Source: Ruminococcus sp.
GTDB taxonomy: Bacteria; Bacillota; Clostridia; Oscillospirales; Acutalibacteraceae
Reading direction: 5' to 3'
DNA: 29,208 nucleotides
Assembly (NCBI GenBank): GCA_003521625.1
Contig: DPHV01000008.1
Location: 1 to 29,208, forward strand
This document shows positions 20,781-29,129 of the stretch, piece by piece (positions within the stretch are counted from its first letter, which is position 1; the number at the start of each line of letters is the position of its first letter). Both the position numbers and the translations under genes were made by a program. Below the pieces are notes generated by a model, which was not told the origin of the DNA, did not search any database, and was given only the letters and a program-made list of their open reading frames with translations.

Positions 20781-21623
20781 ATGAGTACTAAAAAATTTGC
20801 AGTAATCGGTCATCCAATCGGACATACAATGTCGCCGTTTATACATAACAGACTTTTTAAGCTTTCGGGAATTGAAGCGGAGTATAAAAAGCTTGATATT
20901 GCTCCCGAAAATCTCGCTGACGAGTATAAAAACGTGCTGTCAAAGCTTGACGGCTACAACATTACAATTCCTCATAAGCAGAATATTATTCCGCTTATTG
21001 ATGAAATTGACGAAAAAGCGAAAATGTACGGCAGTGTAAACACTGTAGCAAATATTAACGGTGTTGCAAAGGGTTACACAACCGACCCCGACGGATTTTT
21101 AAAGGCACTTGATGCGGCAGGGATTGTCCTTGACGGACGTGTTGTAATTCTCGGCTGCGGCGGCGTTGCACGTACAATGGCTTATGAGGTTGTGCTTAAG
21201 GGACTTCCTCTGCTTTTTGCAGTAAGAAAAGAGGATGTTGAGATTGCAAAATCACTTTGCAGTGAAATTGAGAACACCGTCAAAGATGCAAAGGTAAGCT
21301 TTTGCCTTATTGACGAGCTTTCGGGCGATATTGACGTGCTTGTGAACGCAACGCCCCTCGGAATGTTTCCGAAGGTTGACGTTCAGCCTGTTTCGGATTC
21401 GGTTATCAACAGGTGCGCAAGCGTATTTGATGCAGTCTACAATCCGCTTGAAACGGTGCTTATAAAAAAGGCACTTGCAAACGGTGCAAAGGCAGTCGGT
21501 GGAATGTCGATGCTTGTATGGCAGGCGGTAGTCGCTCACGAAAAATGGGACGGCTCAGTTTATGATAAGGACGATATTGCAAAGCTCTGCGTTGATTCGG
21601 CAGAGGAGCTTAAAAACAGATAA
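20781..21623 (+). CDS. aroE: Shikimate dehydrogenase
   Basis: NADPH-dependent reduction of 3-dehydroshikimate to shikimate. It has 280 residues, typical length. Substrate-binding motifs GHPIGHTMSPFIHN and NITIPHKQNI (with catalytic Lys), GSVNTV, and GYTTDPDGF (catalytic Asp) are followed by the nucleotide-binding GCGGVARTMA and NATPLGM. GGAGG precedes the ATG. It is the first gene of the aromatic cluster, and aroK follows after 12 bases. Confidence 0.97.
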   Translation: MSTKKFAVIGHPIGHTMSPFIHNRLFKLSGIEAEYKKLDIAPENLADEYKNVLSKLDGYNITIPHKQNIIPLIDEIDEKAKMYGSVNTVANINGVAKGYTTDPDGFLKALDAAGIVLDGRVVILGCGGVARTMAYEVVLKGLPLLFAVRKEDVEIAKSLCSEIENTVKDAKVSFCLIDELSGDIDVLVNATPLGMFPKVDVQPVSDSVINRCASVFDAVYNPLETVLIKKALANGAKAVGGMSMLVWQAVVAHEKWDGSVYDKDDIAKLCVDSAEELKNR

Positions 21624-21635
21624 CAGGGGTAGAAG

Positions 21636-22148
21636 ATGAATAATATAGTATTGTGCGGTTTTATGGGTTGCGGAAAGTCAACCGTCGGCAGAAATATCGC
21701 ACGCAAAACAGGCAAAAAATTTCTTGATATGGACTCGTATATCGAGAAAAAGGCAGGAATGACCGTTTCGGAAATTTTTGATAAATACGGCGAAAGCGGA
21801 TTCCGTGATATGGAGTACGAGGCTTGCAAAGAGCTTTCCGAGATGAAGGACCTTATAATAGCCTCGGGAGGCGGAGCGTTTACGTTTGAGCGTAATGTTG
21901 AAGTCTTTAAGGGAAAAGATACAATTGTACTTCTTGACGTTCCGCTCGGTGTTATAAAGTACAGACTTCGCAACGACAAAACAAGACCTCTCTTGCAAAG
22001 ACCTGACAGGGATAAGGCAATGCAGGAGCTGTACGACAAACGACTTCCGCTTTACAAAAGTGCCGCAGATATCATAGTATCGGGCAAGAATACCCCGATG
22101 AAAACTGCATTTTCGGTAATTGATGCCATTAATGATATGAAAAAATAA
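21636..22148 (+). CDS. aroK: Shikimate kinase
   Basis: Phosphorylates shikimate at the 3-position with ATP. The P-loop is GFMGCGKSTVG, the shikimate-binding DMDSYIEKK and GESGFRDMEY (DxD/Asp and Arg) are present, as are SGGGAF and the lid RNDKTRPLL. It has 170 residues, complete. ATG at 21636 with AGGGG upstream, 12 bases after aroE. A promoter lies between it and aroF, so aroE-aroK may form a separate or partially separate unit. Confidence 0.96.
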   Translation: MNNIVLCGFMGCGKSTVGRNIARKTGKKFLDMDSYIEKKAGMTVSEIFDKYGESGFRDMEYEACKELSEMKDLIIASGGGAFTFERNVEVFKGKDTIVLLDVPLGVIKYRLRNDKTRPLLQRPDRDKAMQELYDKRLPLYKSAADIIVSGKNTPMKTAFSVIDAINDMKK

Positions 22149-22156
22149 AATAACTA

Positions 22157-22185
22157 TTGATTATAGCGCTTTAAAGTGGTAAAAT
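22157..22185 (+). promoter_or_regulatory. Internal promoter before aroF
   Basis: TTGATT (22157-22162), a 17-base spacer and TAAAAT (22180-22185), 43 bases before the aroF ATG. It probably drives aroF-tyrA and perhaps the rest of the cluster. Confidence 0.65.
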
Positions 22186-22227
22186 ATACTATTATCAAGA
22201 AAAATCATCGAAAGGGATAGGATATAT

Positions 22228-23241
22228 ATGATTATAGTTTTAAAGCCGTCAACATCTGACGAACAGCTTATGAAATTCACAAATATGCTCAAGGATTCTT
22301 ACGGTGTTAAGGTAAACAAGTGGGACGGTGTTCAGTCAACCGTTCTCGGACTTATCGGCGACACAACAAAGGTTGACATTGAGTATATAGACGCACAGGA
22401 TATTGTCGAAAGCGTAAAGCGTGTTCAGGAGCCGTACAAAAAGGCGAACAGGAAGTTCCACCCGGACAATACGGCGATTAAGATAAACGATAACGTGACA
22501 ATCGGCGACGGAAGTCTGCATATTATGGCAGGTCCCTGCTCGGTTGAGAGCGAACAGCAGATTGTTCAGATTGCAAAGGACGTCAAAGCCTCGGGTGCAA
22601 CACTTCTTCGTGGCGGTGCATTCAAGCCCCGCACATCTCCCTATGCTTTCCAAGGGCTAAAGGCTGAGGGACTTGATTTGCTTAAAATCGCAAGAAAAGA
22701 AACAGGACTTCCTATTGTCACAGAAATTATGCGTGCGTCGCATATTGATATGTTTGAAAACGTCGACATTATTCAGGTTGGCGCAAGAAATATGCAGAAT
22801 TTCGAGCTTTTAAAGGAGCTCGGCAAAATCGACAAGCCTATTCTTTTAAAGCGTGGTCTTTCGGCTACAATTGAAGAGTGGCTTATGAGCGCCGAATATA
22901 TTATGGCAGGCGGAAACGACAAGGTAATCCTCTGTGAAAGAGGTATCCGTACCTACGAAACCTTTACAAGAAATACGCTTGATATTTCCGCAATTCCGAT
23001 AATCAAGCGCCTTTCACATCTTCCCGTTGTTGTTGACCCAAGTCACGCCGCAGGAAAATCGTGGCTTGTTGAGCCGCTTGCAATGGCTGCCGTAGCCGCA
23101 GGAGCAGACGGACTTATTATCGAGGTGCACAACGACCCGCCGCACGCTCTTTCAGACGGTGCACAGTCGCTCACACCCGAACAGTTTGACGGAGTTGCAA
23201 AGAAGGTATTTGCGCTTAAGAATGCGCTTAATGAAGTTTAA
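22228..23241 (+). CDS. aroF: 3-deoxy-D-arabino-heptulosonate 7-phosphate (DAHP) synthase, type I-beta
   Basis: The committed step: condenses PEP with erythrose-4-phosphate. At 337 residues it has an N-terminal ferredoxin-like domain (residues 1 to about 70, MIIVLKPSTSDEQLMKF) joined to a TIM barrel with MAGPCSVES, LRGGAFKPRTSPYAFQG, QVGARNMQN, LKRGLSATIEEWL, LCERGIRTYE and VVDPSHAAGK. This architecture matches the Thermotoga-type I-beta enzyme, where the extra domain gives feedback inhibition by tyrosine and phenylalanine. There is no chorismate mutase fusion. GGGATAGG ribosome binding site. tyrA follows after 20 bases. Confidence 0.96.
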   Translation: MIIVLKPSTSDEQLMKFTNMLKDSYGVKVNKWDGVQSTVLGLIGDTTKVDIEYIDAQDIVESVKRVQEPYKKANRKFHPDNTAIKINDNVTIGDGSLHIMAGPCSVESEQQIVQIAKDVKASGATLLRGGAFKPRTSPYAFQGLKAEGLDLLKIARKETGLPIVTEIMRASHIDMFENVDIIQVGARNMQNFELLKELGKIDKPILLKRGLSATIEEWLMSAEYIMAGGNDKVILCERGIRTYETFTRNTLDISAIPIIKRLSHLPVVVDPSHAAGKSWLVEPLAMAAVAAGADGLIIEVHNDPPHALSDGAQSLTPEQFDGVAKKVFALKNALNEV

Positions 23242-23261
23242 TTTCATTGGAGGAATCCCTG

Positions 23262-24092
23262 ATGAACATAGCCGTAATCGGACTCGGAATAATCGGAGGA
23301 AGCTTTTGCAAGGCTATAAAGAAGTATACCGACCACTATTTAATCGGAATTAACCGCACACCCGAAACGGCGCAAAAGGCGTTTGAAGTCGGTGCGATTG
23401 ACGAAGTCGGAACACAGGAAAGCCTTGGAAAAGCCGACCTTGTTATTCTTGCGATGTATCCGCAGGCTGATATTGAATATATCGAGAAAAACGGAAGTTA
23501 CATAAAAAAAGGTGCAATTGTCACAGATGCGTCGGGCATAAAAAGTGCAATCTGCCCACAGCTTAAGGAACTTGCACAAAAATACGGATTTGTTTTTGTC
23601 GGAAGTCATCCAATGGCTGGCAAGGAGAAAAACGGCTTTGACGTTTCCGACTCCGAGCTGTACAAAGGCGCAAGCTTTATAATAACTCCCTGCGGTGCAG
23701 ATCAGAGGTGTGTTGATTTGCTCTCCGATTTTGCAAAATCAATCGGCTTCGGAATAATCAAAATCACAACTCCCGAAGAGCACGACCGTATGATAGCGTT
23801 TACCTCTCAGCTTCCGCACGTGCTTGCGTGTGCCTATGTGTTAAGCCCCTGCTGTCCTAATCACAAGGGTTTTTCGGCAGGAAGCTACCGTGATGTGTCA
23901 CGTGTTGCAAATATAAATTCAAAGCTCTGGAGTGAGCTTTTCCTTGAAAACAAGGAGCCGCTTGTTAAAGAGCTTGACATTCTTGTTGAGAACATTACAA
24001 ATATTTCCAATGCAATTAAATCGGAAAATAAAGAAGAGCTTACCAAGCTTCTTGAACAGGGGCACAAAGTAAAAGAATCACTCGGCGAATAA
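23262..24092 (+). CDS. tyrA: Prephenate dehydrogenase
   Basis: Oxidative decarboxylation of prephenate to 4-hydroxyphenylpyruvate for tyrosine. It has 276 residues. The Rossmann motif GLGIIGGS is at the very N-terminus, with ILAMYPQ, TDASGIKS, SHPMAGKEKNGFD and TSQLPHVLACA (catalytic His region) following. It is a monofunctional form without an ACT or chorismate mutase domain. The ATG at 23262 has GGAGG 8 bases upstream. An upstream TTG would overlap that site. The 180-base gap to aroB is occupied by two repeat types. Confidence 0.95.
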   Translation: MNIAVIGLGIIGGSFCKAIKKYTDHYLIGINRTPETAQKAFEVGAIDEVGTQESLGKADLVILAMYPQADIEYIEKNGSYIKKGAIVTDASGIKSAICPQLKELAQKYGFVFVGSHPMAGKEKNGFDVSDSELYKGASFIITPCGADQRCVDLLSDFAKSIGFGIIKITTPEEHDRMIAFTSQLPHVLACAYVLSPCCPNHKGFSAGSYRDVSRVANINSKLWSELFLENKEPLVKELDILVENITNISNAIKSENKEELTKLLEQGHKVKESLGE

Positions 24093-24096
24093 TATA

Positions 24097-24137
24097 AATT
24101 CAATTCGGAATGCGTAATGCGGAATTCGGAATTATTA
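24097..24137. repeat. Short AATTCGG/TAATGCG repeat, copy 1 (after tyrA)
   Basis: The 41-bp AATTCAATTCGG...GGAATTCGGAATTATTA sequence starts four bases after the tyrA stop and contains one GTAATGC unit. A longer copy follows aroB at 25321. The flanks match and the number of internal 7-base units differs. Confidence 0.7.
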
Positions 24138-24150
24138 TTTTCAATTAAGT

Positions 24151-24227
24151 GTAGGGAACAGTCTTGACTGTTCCGAAACCAATAGAAGTGGTTTTATTTA
24201 ATCGGAACGGTCAAGATCGTTCCCTAC
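24151..24227. repeat. Palindromic intergenic repeat, GTAGGGAAC...GTTCCCTAC family, copy 2
   Basis: A 77-bp element with terminal inverted repeats GTAGGGAAC (24151-24159) and GTTCCCTAC (24219-24227). The arms pair almost throughout (AGTCTTGACTGTTCCGA against TCGGAACGGTCAAGAT), and each arm is also self-complementary (GAACAGT-CTTG-ACTGTTC). It shares ends with the element at 400-525. It lies between tyrA and aroB and could influence transcription or mRNA decay within the cluster. Confidence 0.75.
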
Positions 24228-24272
24228 TTTTGAGATTTATTATCGAATAAATGGGGTAAAGGAGAAAATTCG

Positions 24273-25322
24273 ATGAGAACAGTTCACGTTGAAACAGGAA
24301 AACCCTATGATATTTTCATTGAAAGAGGAATAATTGATAAGTGCGGCGAGTATATCGGCAAGCTTTCAACTGCCGAAAAAGTCACAGTAATCACAGACTC
24401 AAACGTTGCTCCGCACTACCAGTGGAGGGTGCTCAATTCGCTTGAGAAATCGGGATTTGAGGTAAAAACCCATATTTTTAAGGCAGGTGAGGAGTCGAAA
24501 AACCTGAATACAATTGCTGAAATGTACAACACTCTTGCAAATTTCAGAATGACAAGAAAGGATGTTGTACTTGCCCTCGGCGGCGGAGTTACGGGCGATA
24601 TGGCAGGCTTTGCGGCGGCTACATATTTAAGGGGAATCGACTTTATTCAACTTCCCACATCCTTGCTTGCACAGGTTGACTCGTCAGTCGGCGGTAAAAC
24701 AGGCGTAGATTTGCCGCAGGGAAAAAACCTTGTCGGTGCTTTTCATCAGCCTATAGCAGTTCTGATTGACCCCGACACACTCAACACTCTTCCCGACGCA
24801 TACGTTTGCGACGGTATGGCAGAGGTCATCAAGTACGGTTGTATCAAGGACGCAGATTTCTTTGAAAATCTCGCAACTGAAAATGCTCTTGACCATATTG
24901 AGGACGTAATTGAAACGTGCGTTTCAATAAAGCGTGACGTTGTAAGCCGTGACGAGCGTGAGGCAGGCGAGAGAATGTTGCTCAATTTCGGACACACTCT
25001 CGGACACGCAATTGAAAAAATCTACGATTTCAAGGGTATTTCTCACGGAATGGCTGTAGCAATCGGTATGGTGCTGATTGCAAAGGCAGGCGAAAAAGAA
25101 GGACTCACCGAACAGGGAACTGCTGGAAAAATTGCCGACCTTTGCCTGAAATACGGCTTGCCCACAACTGATAATGCAACCTTTGAAGAAATGGCTAACG
25201 CCGCCGCAGGTGACAAGAAAACCTCGGGCAGTTCAATAAACCTCGTTCTGCTCAGTAAAATCGGCGAAAGCTTTACAAAGAAAGTCAAGCTTGATGAACT
25301 TTTAGAATTTATCAAAGCTTAA
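24273..25322 (+). CDS. aroB: 3-dehydroquinate synthase
   Basis: NAD+- and metal-dependent cyclisation of DAHP to 3-dehydroquinate. It has 349 residues. NAD-binding LALGGGVTGDMAGFAAATYLR, QLPTSLLAQVDSSVGGKTGV and GKNLVGAFHQP are complete. The zinc ligands are found in DGMAEVIKYG (Glu), NFGHTLGHAIE (His) and HGMAVAIGM (His). The ribosome binding site is AAAGGAG. Gene order within the cluster and repeats on both sides suggest its mRNA may be processed separately. Confidence 0.97.
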   Translation: MRTVHVETGKPYDIFIERGIIDKCGEYIGKLSTAEKVTVITDSNVAPHYQWRVLNSLEKSGFEVKTHIFKAGEESKNLNTIAEMYNTLANFRMTRKDVVLALGGGVTGDMAGFAAATYLRGIDFIQLPTSLLAQVDSSVGGKTGVDLPQGKNLVGAFHQPIAVLIDPDTLNTLPDAYVCDGMAEVIKYGCIKDADFFENLATENALDHIEDVIETCVSIKRDVVSRDEREAGERMLLNFGHTLGHAIEKIYDFKGISHGMAVAIGMVLIAKAGEKEGLTEQGTAGKIADLCLKYGLPTTDNATFEEMANAAAGDKKTSGSSINLVLLSKIGESFTKKVKLDELLEFIKA

Positions 25323-25368
25323 TTCAATTCGGAATTCGTAATGCGTAATGCGTAATTCGGAATTATTA
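25321..25368. repeat. Short AATTCGG/TAATGCG repeat, copy 2 (overlapping the aroB stop)
   Basis: A 48-bp copy of the 24097 repeat beginning inside the aroB TAA. Its centre is expanded to CGTAATGCGTAATGCGTAATTCGG, i.e. additional 7-base TAATGCG units compared with copy 1. Confidence 0.7.
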
Positions 25369-25426
25369 ATTTTAGTTAAATTAAAGCTAAAATAAAATTT
25401 CACTCTTTATTTTTTCGAGGAAAATT

Positions 25427-26698
25427 ATGTCAATTGTAAAATATCTACCTTTCACACCAAGCGGAAGCGTTACAGCTCCGCCTTCAAAAAGCGACGTTCA
25501 CCGTGCGATAATCTGTGCGGCTCTTTCAAAGGGAGTCAGCACTATTTCGCCTGTCGCACTGTCAAATGACATCAGGGCGACAATCGGTTGCATTGAAGCG
25601 CTCGGTGCGAAAACTCATATTGAAAATAACGTCCTGACCGTTGACGGAACAGAGCTTTTTTCAAATAAAACCGCAACTCTCGATTGCGGCGAAAGCGGCA
25701 GTACTCTGCGATTTTTCATACCCGTAGCGGCTGTCGGAGGAGTAAACGCAACCTTTATCGGTAGCGGCAGACTTCCGCAGCGCCCTATCGGCATTTTTAC
25801 AGATTTATTGCCGAATTTCGGTGTGAATTGTCAGACAGAGGGCGGACTTCCGCTTGAAATAAGCGGTAAACTTCAAAGCGGAACTTTTAAAATTCCGGGC
25901 AACGTCAGCTCCCAGTTTATAACAGGCTTGCTTTTTGCACTCCCTCTGCTTAAAAATGACAGCGATATTGTGCTGACCTCTCCGATTGAGAGCGTAGGCT
26001 ATATTGATATGACAATCTACACTATGTCAAAATTCGGCGTTGAAATCGAAACAACCGATTCTGGCTGGCATATAAAAGGAAACCAGAGCTACAGGCCTTG
26101 CAACTATACAACGGACGGCGATTGGTCACAGGCGGCTTTCTTTATGGTCAGCGGCGCAATAAACGGCAGTATTACGGTAAACGGAGTGAATCGTGATTCT
26201 GCGCAGGGCGACAGGAAAATTGCCGAGCTTATCTCGCAATTCGGCGCAGAGGTTTTGCAGACCGACACAAGCGTTACAGTAAAAAGCGGCAAAATGCACG
26301 CAATTACAATTGATGCGTCACAGAATCCCGATCTCGTTCCTGTTCTTGCTGTTTGTGCGACTTTTGCCGACGGTACAACGAAAATAATAAATGCACAGCG
26401 ACTTCGCATAAAGGAAAGCGACAGACTTAAAACAACGGCGAATCTTATAAATAACCTCGGCGGAAACGTCAAAGAGCTTTCCGACGGACTTGAAATTACG
26501 GGAGTAAATAAGCTCTTTGGCGGCAGTGCAGACGGCTGTAACGACCACAGAATTGTTATGTCTGCCGCAGTATGTGCCGCAGGACTTGACGGTGAAATTG
26601 AATGCAGTGACGCTTTAAGCATAAACAAAAGCTACCCTGAATTTTTCAACGATTATAACAGCATAGGAGGAAGGGCAAATGTCCTCGACATACGGTGA
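25427..26698 (+). CDS. aroA: 3-phosphoshikimate 1-carboxyvinyltransferase (EPSP synthase)
   Basis: Transfers the enolpyruvyl group of PEP to shikimate-3-phosphate. It has 423 residues and two inside-out alpha/beta domains. Active-site elements: PPSKSDVHRA (Lys/Ser/Arg), CGESGSTLRF (PEP loop), RLPQRPIG, NPDLVPVLAV (catalytic Asp), RIKESDRL and CNDHRIVMS. At the positions of E. coli G96-T97-A98-M99-R100-P101 it has G91-S92-T93-L94-R95-F96. It is therefore not an enteric class I sequence, and glyphosate sensitivity cannot be predicted simply. GAGGAAAA precedes the ATG. Its last 20 bases overlap aroC in another frame, implying translational coupling. Confidence 0.96.
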   Translation: MSIVKYLPFTPSGSVTAPPSKSDVHRAIICAALSKGVSTISPVALSNDIRATIGCIEALGAKTHIENNVLTVDGTELFSNKTATLDCGESGSTLRFFIPVAAVGGVNATFIGSGRLPQRPIGIFTDLLPNFGVNCQTEGGLPLEISGKLQSGTFKIPGNVSSQFITGLLFALPLLKNDSDIVLTSPIESVGYIDMTIYTMSKFGVEIETTDSGWHIKGNQSYRPCNYTTDGDWSQAAFFMVSGAINGSITVNGVNRDSAQGDRKIAELISQFGAEVLQTDTSVTVKSGKMHAITIDASQNPDLVPVLAVCATFADGTTKIINAQRLRIKESDRLKTTANLINNLGGNVKELSDGLEITGVNKLFGGSADGCNDHRIVMSAAVCAAGLDGEIECSDALSINKSYPEFFNDYNSIGGRANVLDIR

Positions 26699-27749
26699 TA
26701 AAATAAAAATATCGGTATTCGGCGAAAGTCACGGCAACGGAATCGGCGTTGTGATTGACGGACTTCCCGCAGGAGTAAAAATAGATATGGACGGCGTGCT
26801 TACTCAGATGTCACGCCGTGCACCAGGTAAGGACAGAACTGCCACTCCTCGCAAGGAGAGCGACTTGCCGAAGGTGCTTTCTGGTATGCTCGGCGATACT
26901 CTGACAGGCGCACCTCTTTGTGCCGTTATTGAAAATACAAATACACGAAGCGGCGATTACGGCAATCTGCTTTCCTGCCCACGTCCCGGTCACAGTGACT
27001 ATACAGCCTTTGTAAAATACAACGGTGCTAATGATATTCGTGGCGGAGGACATTTTTCGGGCAGAATTACTGCTCCGATAGTTTTTGCAGGCTCGATTTG
27101 CAGACAAATTCTTGCACAAAAAGGCATTAAAATTGCGGCGCATATAAATAGTATAGGAAATGTATCCGATGAGCCGTTTAATCCTGTCAGCGTTGATGAC
27201 GCTCTCATAGAAAAACTTAATGCATCAAGCTTTGCTCTTATTGATAATTCCGTAGAAGAAAAAATGCGTGATGAAGTTGAAGATGCAAGAATGAGCCTTG
27301 ACAGCATAGGCGGTACAATTGAATGTGCCGTAACAGGCATTGAGGCTGGACTCGGCGAGCCGATGTTTGATGGCGTTGAGGGCGTAATTGCCAAGGCAGT
27401 TTTCGGCGTTCCTGCAATCAAGGGAATCGAGTTCGGCAAAGGCTTTGAACTTTCTAAAATGAGAGGCTCACAGTCGAATGACCCATTCAGATACAAGGAC
27501 GGAAAGGTCGTTACCGAAACCAACAACTGCGGCGGAATCCTCGGCGGAATAACAAACGGTATGCCGATAATTTTCAGAGCAGCAGTAAAGCCGACCCCCT
27601 CAATCTCACAAAAGCAGAAAACGGTTGATTTGCAGAAAAAGGAAAACGCTGAGCTTGAGGTTCACGGCAGACACGACCCCTGCATAGTACCTCGTGCCGT
27701 TCCCGTGATTGAAGCAGTAACGGCTATTGCGATTGCTAATTTAATGTAA
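26679..27749 (+). CDS. aroC: Chorismate synthase
   Basis: Reduced-flavin-dependent elimination of phosphate from EPSP to give chorismate. It has 356 residues. Conserved blocks: FGESHGNGIGVVIDGLPAG (catalytic His), RRAPGKDRTATPRKES, PRPGHSDYTAFVKY, DIRGGGHFSGRITAP, KGIEFGKGF, GGILGGITNGMPI, RHDPCIVPRAVPV. The ATG lies inside aroA, 20 bases before its stop, with AGGAGG in the aroA coding region. Confidence 0.97.
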   Translation: MSSTYGDKIKISVFGESHGNGIGVVIDGLPAGVKIDMDGVLTQMSRRAPGKDRTATPRKESDLPKVLSGMLGDTLTGAPLCAVIENTNTRSGDYGNLLSCPRPGHSDYTAFVKYNGANDIRGGGHFSGRITAPIVFAGSICRQILAQKGIKIAAHINSIGNVSDEPFNPVSVDDALIEKLNASSFALIDNSVEEKMRDEVEDARMSLDSIGGTIECAVTGIEAGLGEPMFDGVEGVIAKAVFGVPAIKGIEFGKGFELSKMRGSQSNDPFRYKDGKVVTETNNCGGILGGITNGMPIIFRAAVKPTPSISQKQKTVDLQKKENAELEVHGRHDPCIVPRAVPVIEAVTAIAIANLM

Positions 27750-27762
27750 AGGAAAGTTGCAG

Positions 27763-28890
27763 ATGAAGGATTTAGGCAAAATCAGAGTTGAAATAGATAA
27801 AATCGACAGTGAGCTTATTGAGCTTTTCAAAAAAAGAATGGACTGTGCAAAGGCAGTCGGCTTATATAAGAAGGAAAATAATATCCCCGTCCTCAATCAG
27901 AACAGAGAGAACGAAATTCTTGACAGCGTTGAGGAAAAGGGCGGCGAGTACGGCTCACACGCAAGGCTTTTGTTTTCTAATATAATGGAGCTTTCCAGAG
28001 CGCTCCAGCACAACATAGTCGGAAGCGGCAAGCAACTACGTGCCGATATTTTGAATGCGTCCTCAAAAATGCAGACCGAAAACGTAAAGGTCGGCTATCA
28101 GGGAATAAAGGGTGCAAACGGTCACGAAGCAACGCTCAAGCTGTTCCCGAACAGTGAAGCTGTAAATTATAAAACATTTTCAGATGTTTTTGATGCAGTC
28201 GATAAGGGCGAAATTGCCTACGGAGTTCTGCCCGTTGAAAATTCAACCGCAGGCTCGGTTTCGGCAGTTTACGATTTAATCTTAAAGCACCGCTTTTATA
28301 TAGTAAAGGCACTCGATTTGCCTATTGACTATTGCCTTGCAGGACTCAAGCAGTCAGAGCTTTCCGATATAGAAAAGGTGTGGTCACATCCGCAGTCGCT
28401 TTCGCAGTGTGCAAATTACATTGCGAAGAATAGTTTTGATTCAACGCCGTTTGAAAATACCGCCGTTGCCGCCAGAGAAGCCGCAAAAGAAAAAAGGCTC
28501 AATGTTGCGGCAATTTGTTCCTACAAAGCGGCTGAGGAATACGGCTTAAAAATCCTTGATAACCATTTGCAGGACGATAAGGGCAACACTACACGTTTTA
28601 TCGTTATTTCAAAAACGCTTTGCATACCCGAAAATGCAAATAAAATCAGCCTTTGCTTTTCGCTTCCGCACGTTACGGGTTCACTCTACGGACTTTTGTG
28701 CAGATTCAATTCACTTGGACTTAACCTCACAAAGATTGAATCACGACCGAGAAAAGGCAAAGACTTTGAGTATCTGTTCTATCTTGATTTTTCGGGCAGT
28801 GTACACAGCGATAACGTAATCGACCTCATAAGCCAGTTGAGCGAAGAAATGCCCGAGTTCAGCTTTCTCGGAAACTATTGCGAGCTTTAA
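27763..28890 (+). CDS. pheA: Bifunctional chorismate mutase / prephenate dehydratase (P-protein)
   Basis: Converts chorismate to prephenate and then phenylpyruvate for phenylalanine. It has 375 residues in three parts: an AroQ-type chorismate mutase (about 1-90; LGKIRVEIDKIDSELIELF, RMDCAKAVGLYK), a prephenate dehydratase (about 105-280; GYQGIKGANGHEATLKLF, YGVLPVENSTAGSV, and DDKGNTTRFIVI with the catalytic Thr), and a C-terminal ACT domain (FSLPHVTGSLYGLL, NLTKIESRP) that normally binds phenylalanine for feedback inhibition. I prefer the ATG at 27763 over the TTG at 27757. AGGA lies 9 bases before it. It starts 13 bases after aroC and supplies prephenate for TyrA as well. Confidence 0.96.
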   Translation: MKDLGKIRVEIDKIDSELIELFKKRMDCAKAVGLYKKENNIPVLNQNRENEILDSVEEKGGEYGSHARLLFSNIMELSRALQHNIVGSGKQLRADILNASSKMQTENVKVGYQGIKGANGHEATLKLFPNSEAVNYKTFSDVFDAVDKGEIAYGVLPVENSTAGSVSAVYDLILKHRFYIVKALDLPIDYCLAGLKQSELSDIEKVWSHPQSLSQCANYIAKNSFDSTPFENTAVAAREAAKEKRLNVAAICSYKAAEEYGLKILDNHLQDDKGNTTRFIVISKTLCIPENANKISLCFSLPHVTGSLYGLLCRFNSLGLNLTKIESRPRKGKDFEYLFYLDFSGSVHSDNVIDLISQLSEEMPEFSFLGNYCEL

Positions 28891-28908
28891 TTTAATATTA
28901 CTTTATAG

Positions 28909-28935
28909 AGGACACGTCAACTTCGTGTCCTTTAC
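28909..28935 (+). terminator. Terminator of the aromatic cluster
   Basis: An 8-bp stem AGGACACG (28909-28916) / CGTGTCCT (28924-28931) with a seven-base loop is followed by TTACTTTA. It ends the aroE-pheA region. Confidence 0.75.
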
Positions 28936-29025
28936 TTTATGTTTATAAAAATATTTCATAATAGTGGATAGAATATGTATCAAAAGTAAAATAACCGGAA
29001 AAGCAAAAAAATTAGCAAAAAGGGG

Positions 29026-29054
29026 TTGCAAAAGGGAGAGAATTTTGATATAAT
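29026..29054 (+). promoter_or_regulatory. Strong promoter P1, probably of an rRNA or tRNA operon
   Basis: TTGCAA (29026-29031), a 17-base spacer and TATAAT (29049-29054). It is preceded by AAAAAGGGG, the same context as P2. Confidence 0.8.
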
Positions 29055-29129
29055 AACGTACGTTGCTGAAAAAGACGGCGTCAAAACAGAAAACCTCGAA
29101 AAAGTATTTAAAAAACTTTAAAAAAGGGG

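Noticed and set aside
25321..25368. CRISPR-like repeat array after aroB
   Set aside because: Units are only 7 bases, without spacers or cas genes; it is a short tandem expansion within a dispersed repeat.
26104..26628. 174-codon minus-strand ORF inside aroA
   Set aside because: Antisense to a conserved enzyme, with low-complexity Ser/Pro composition and no family resemblance.
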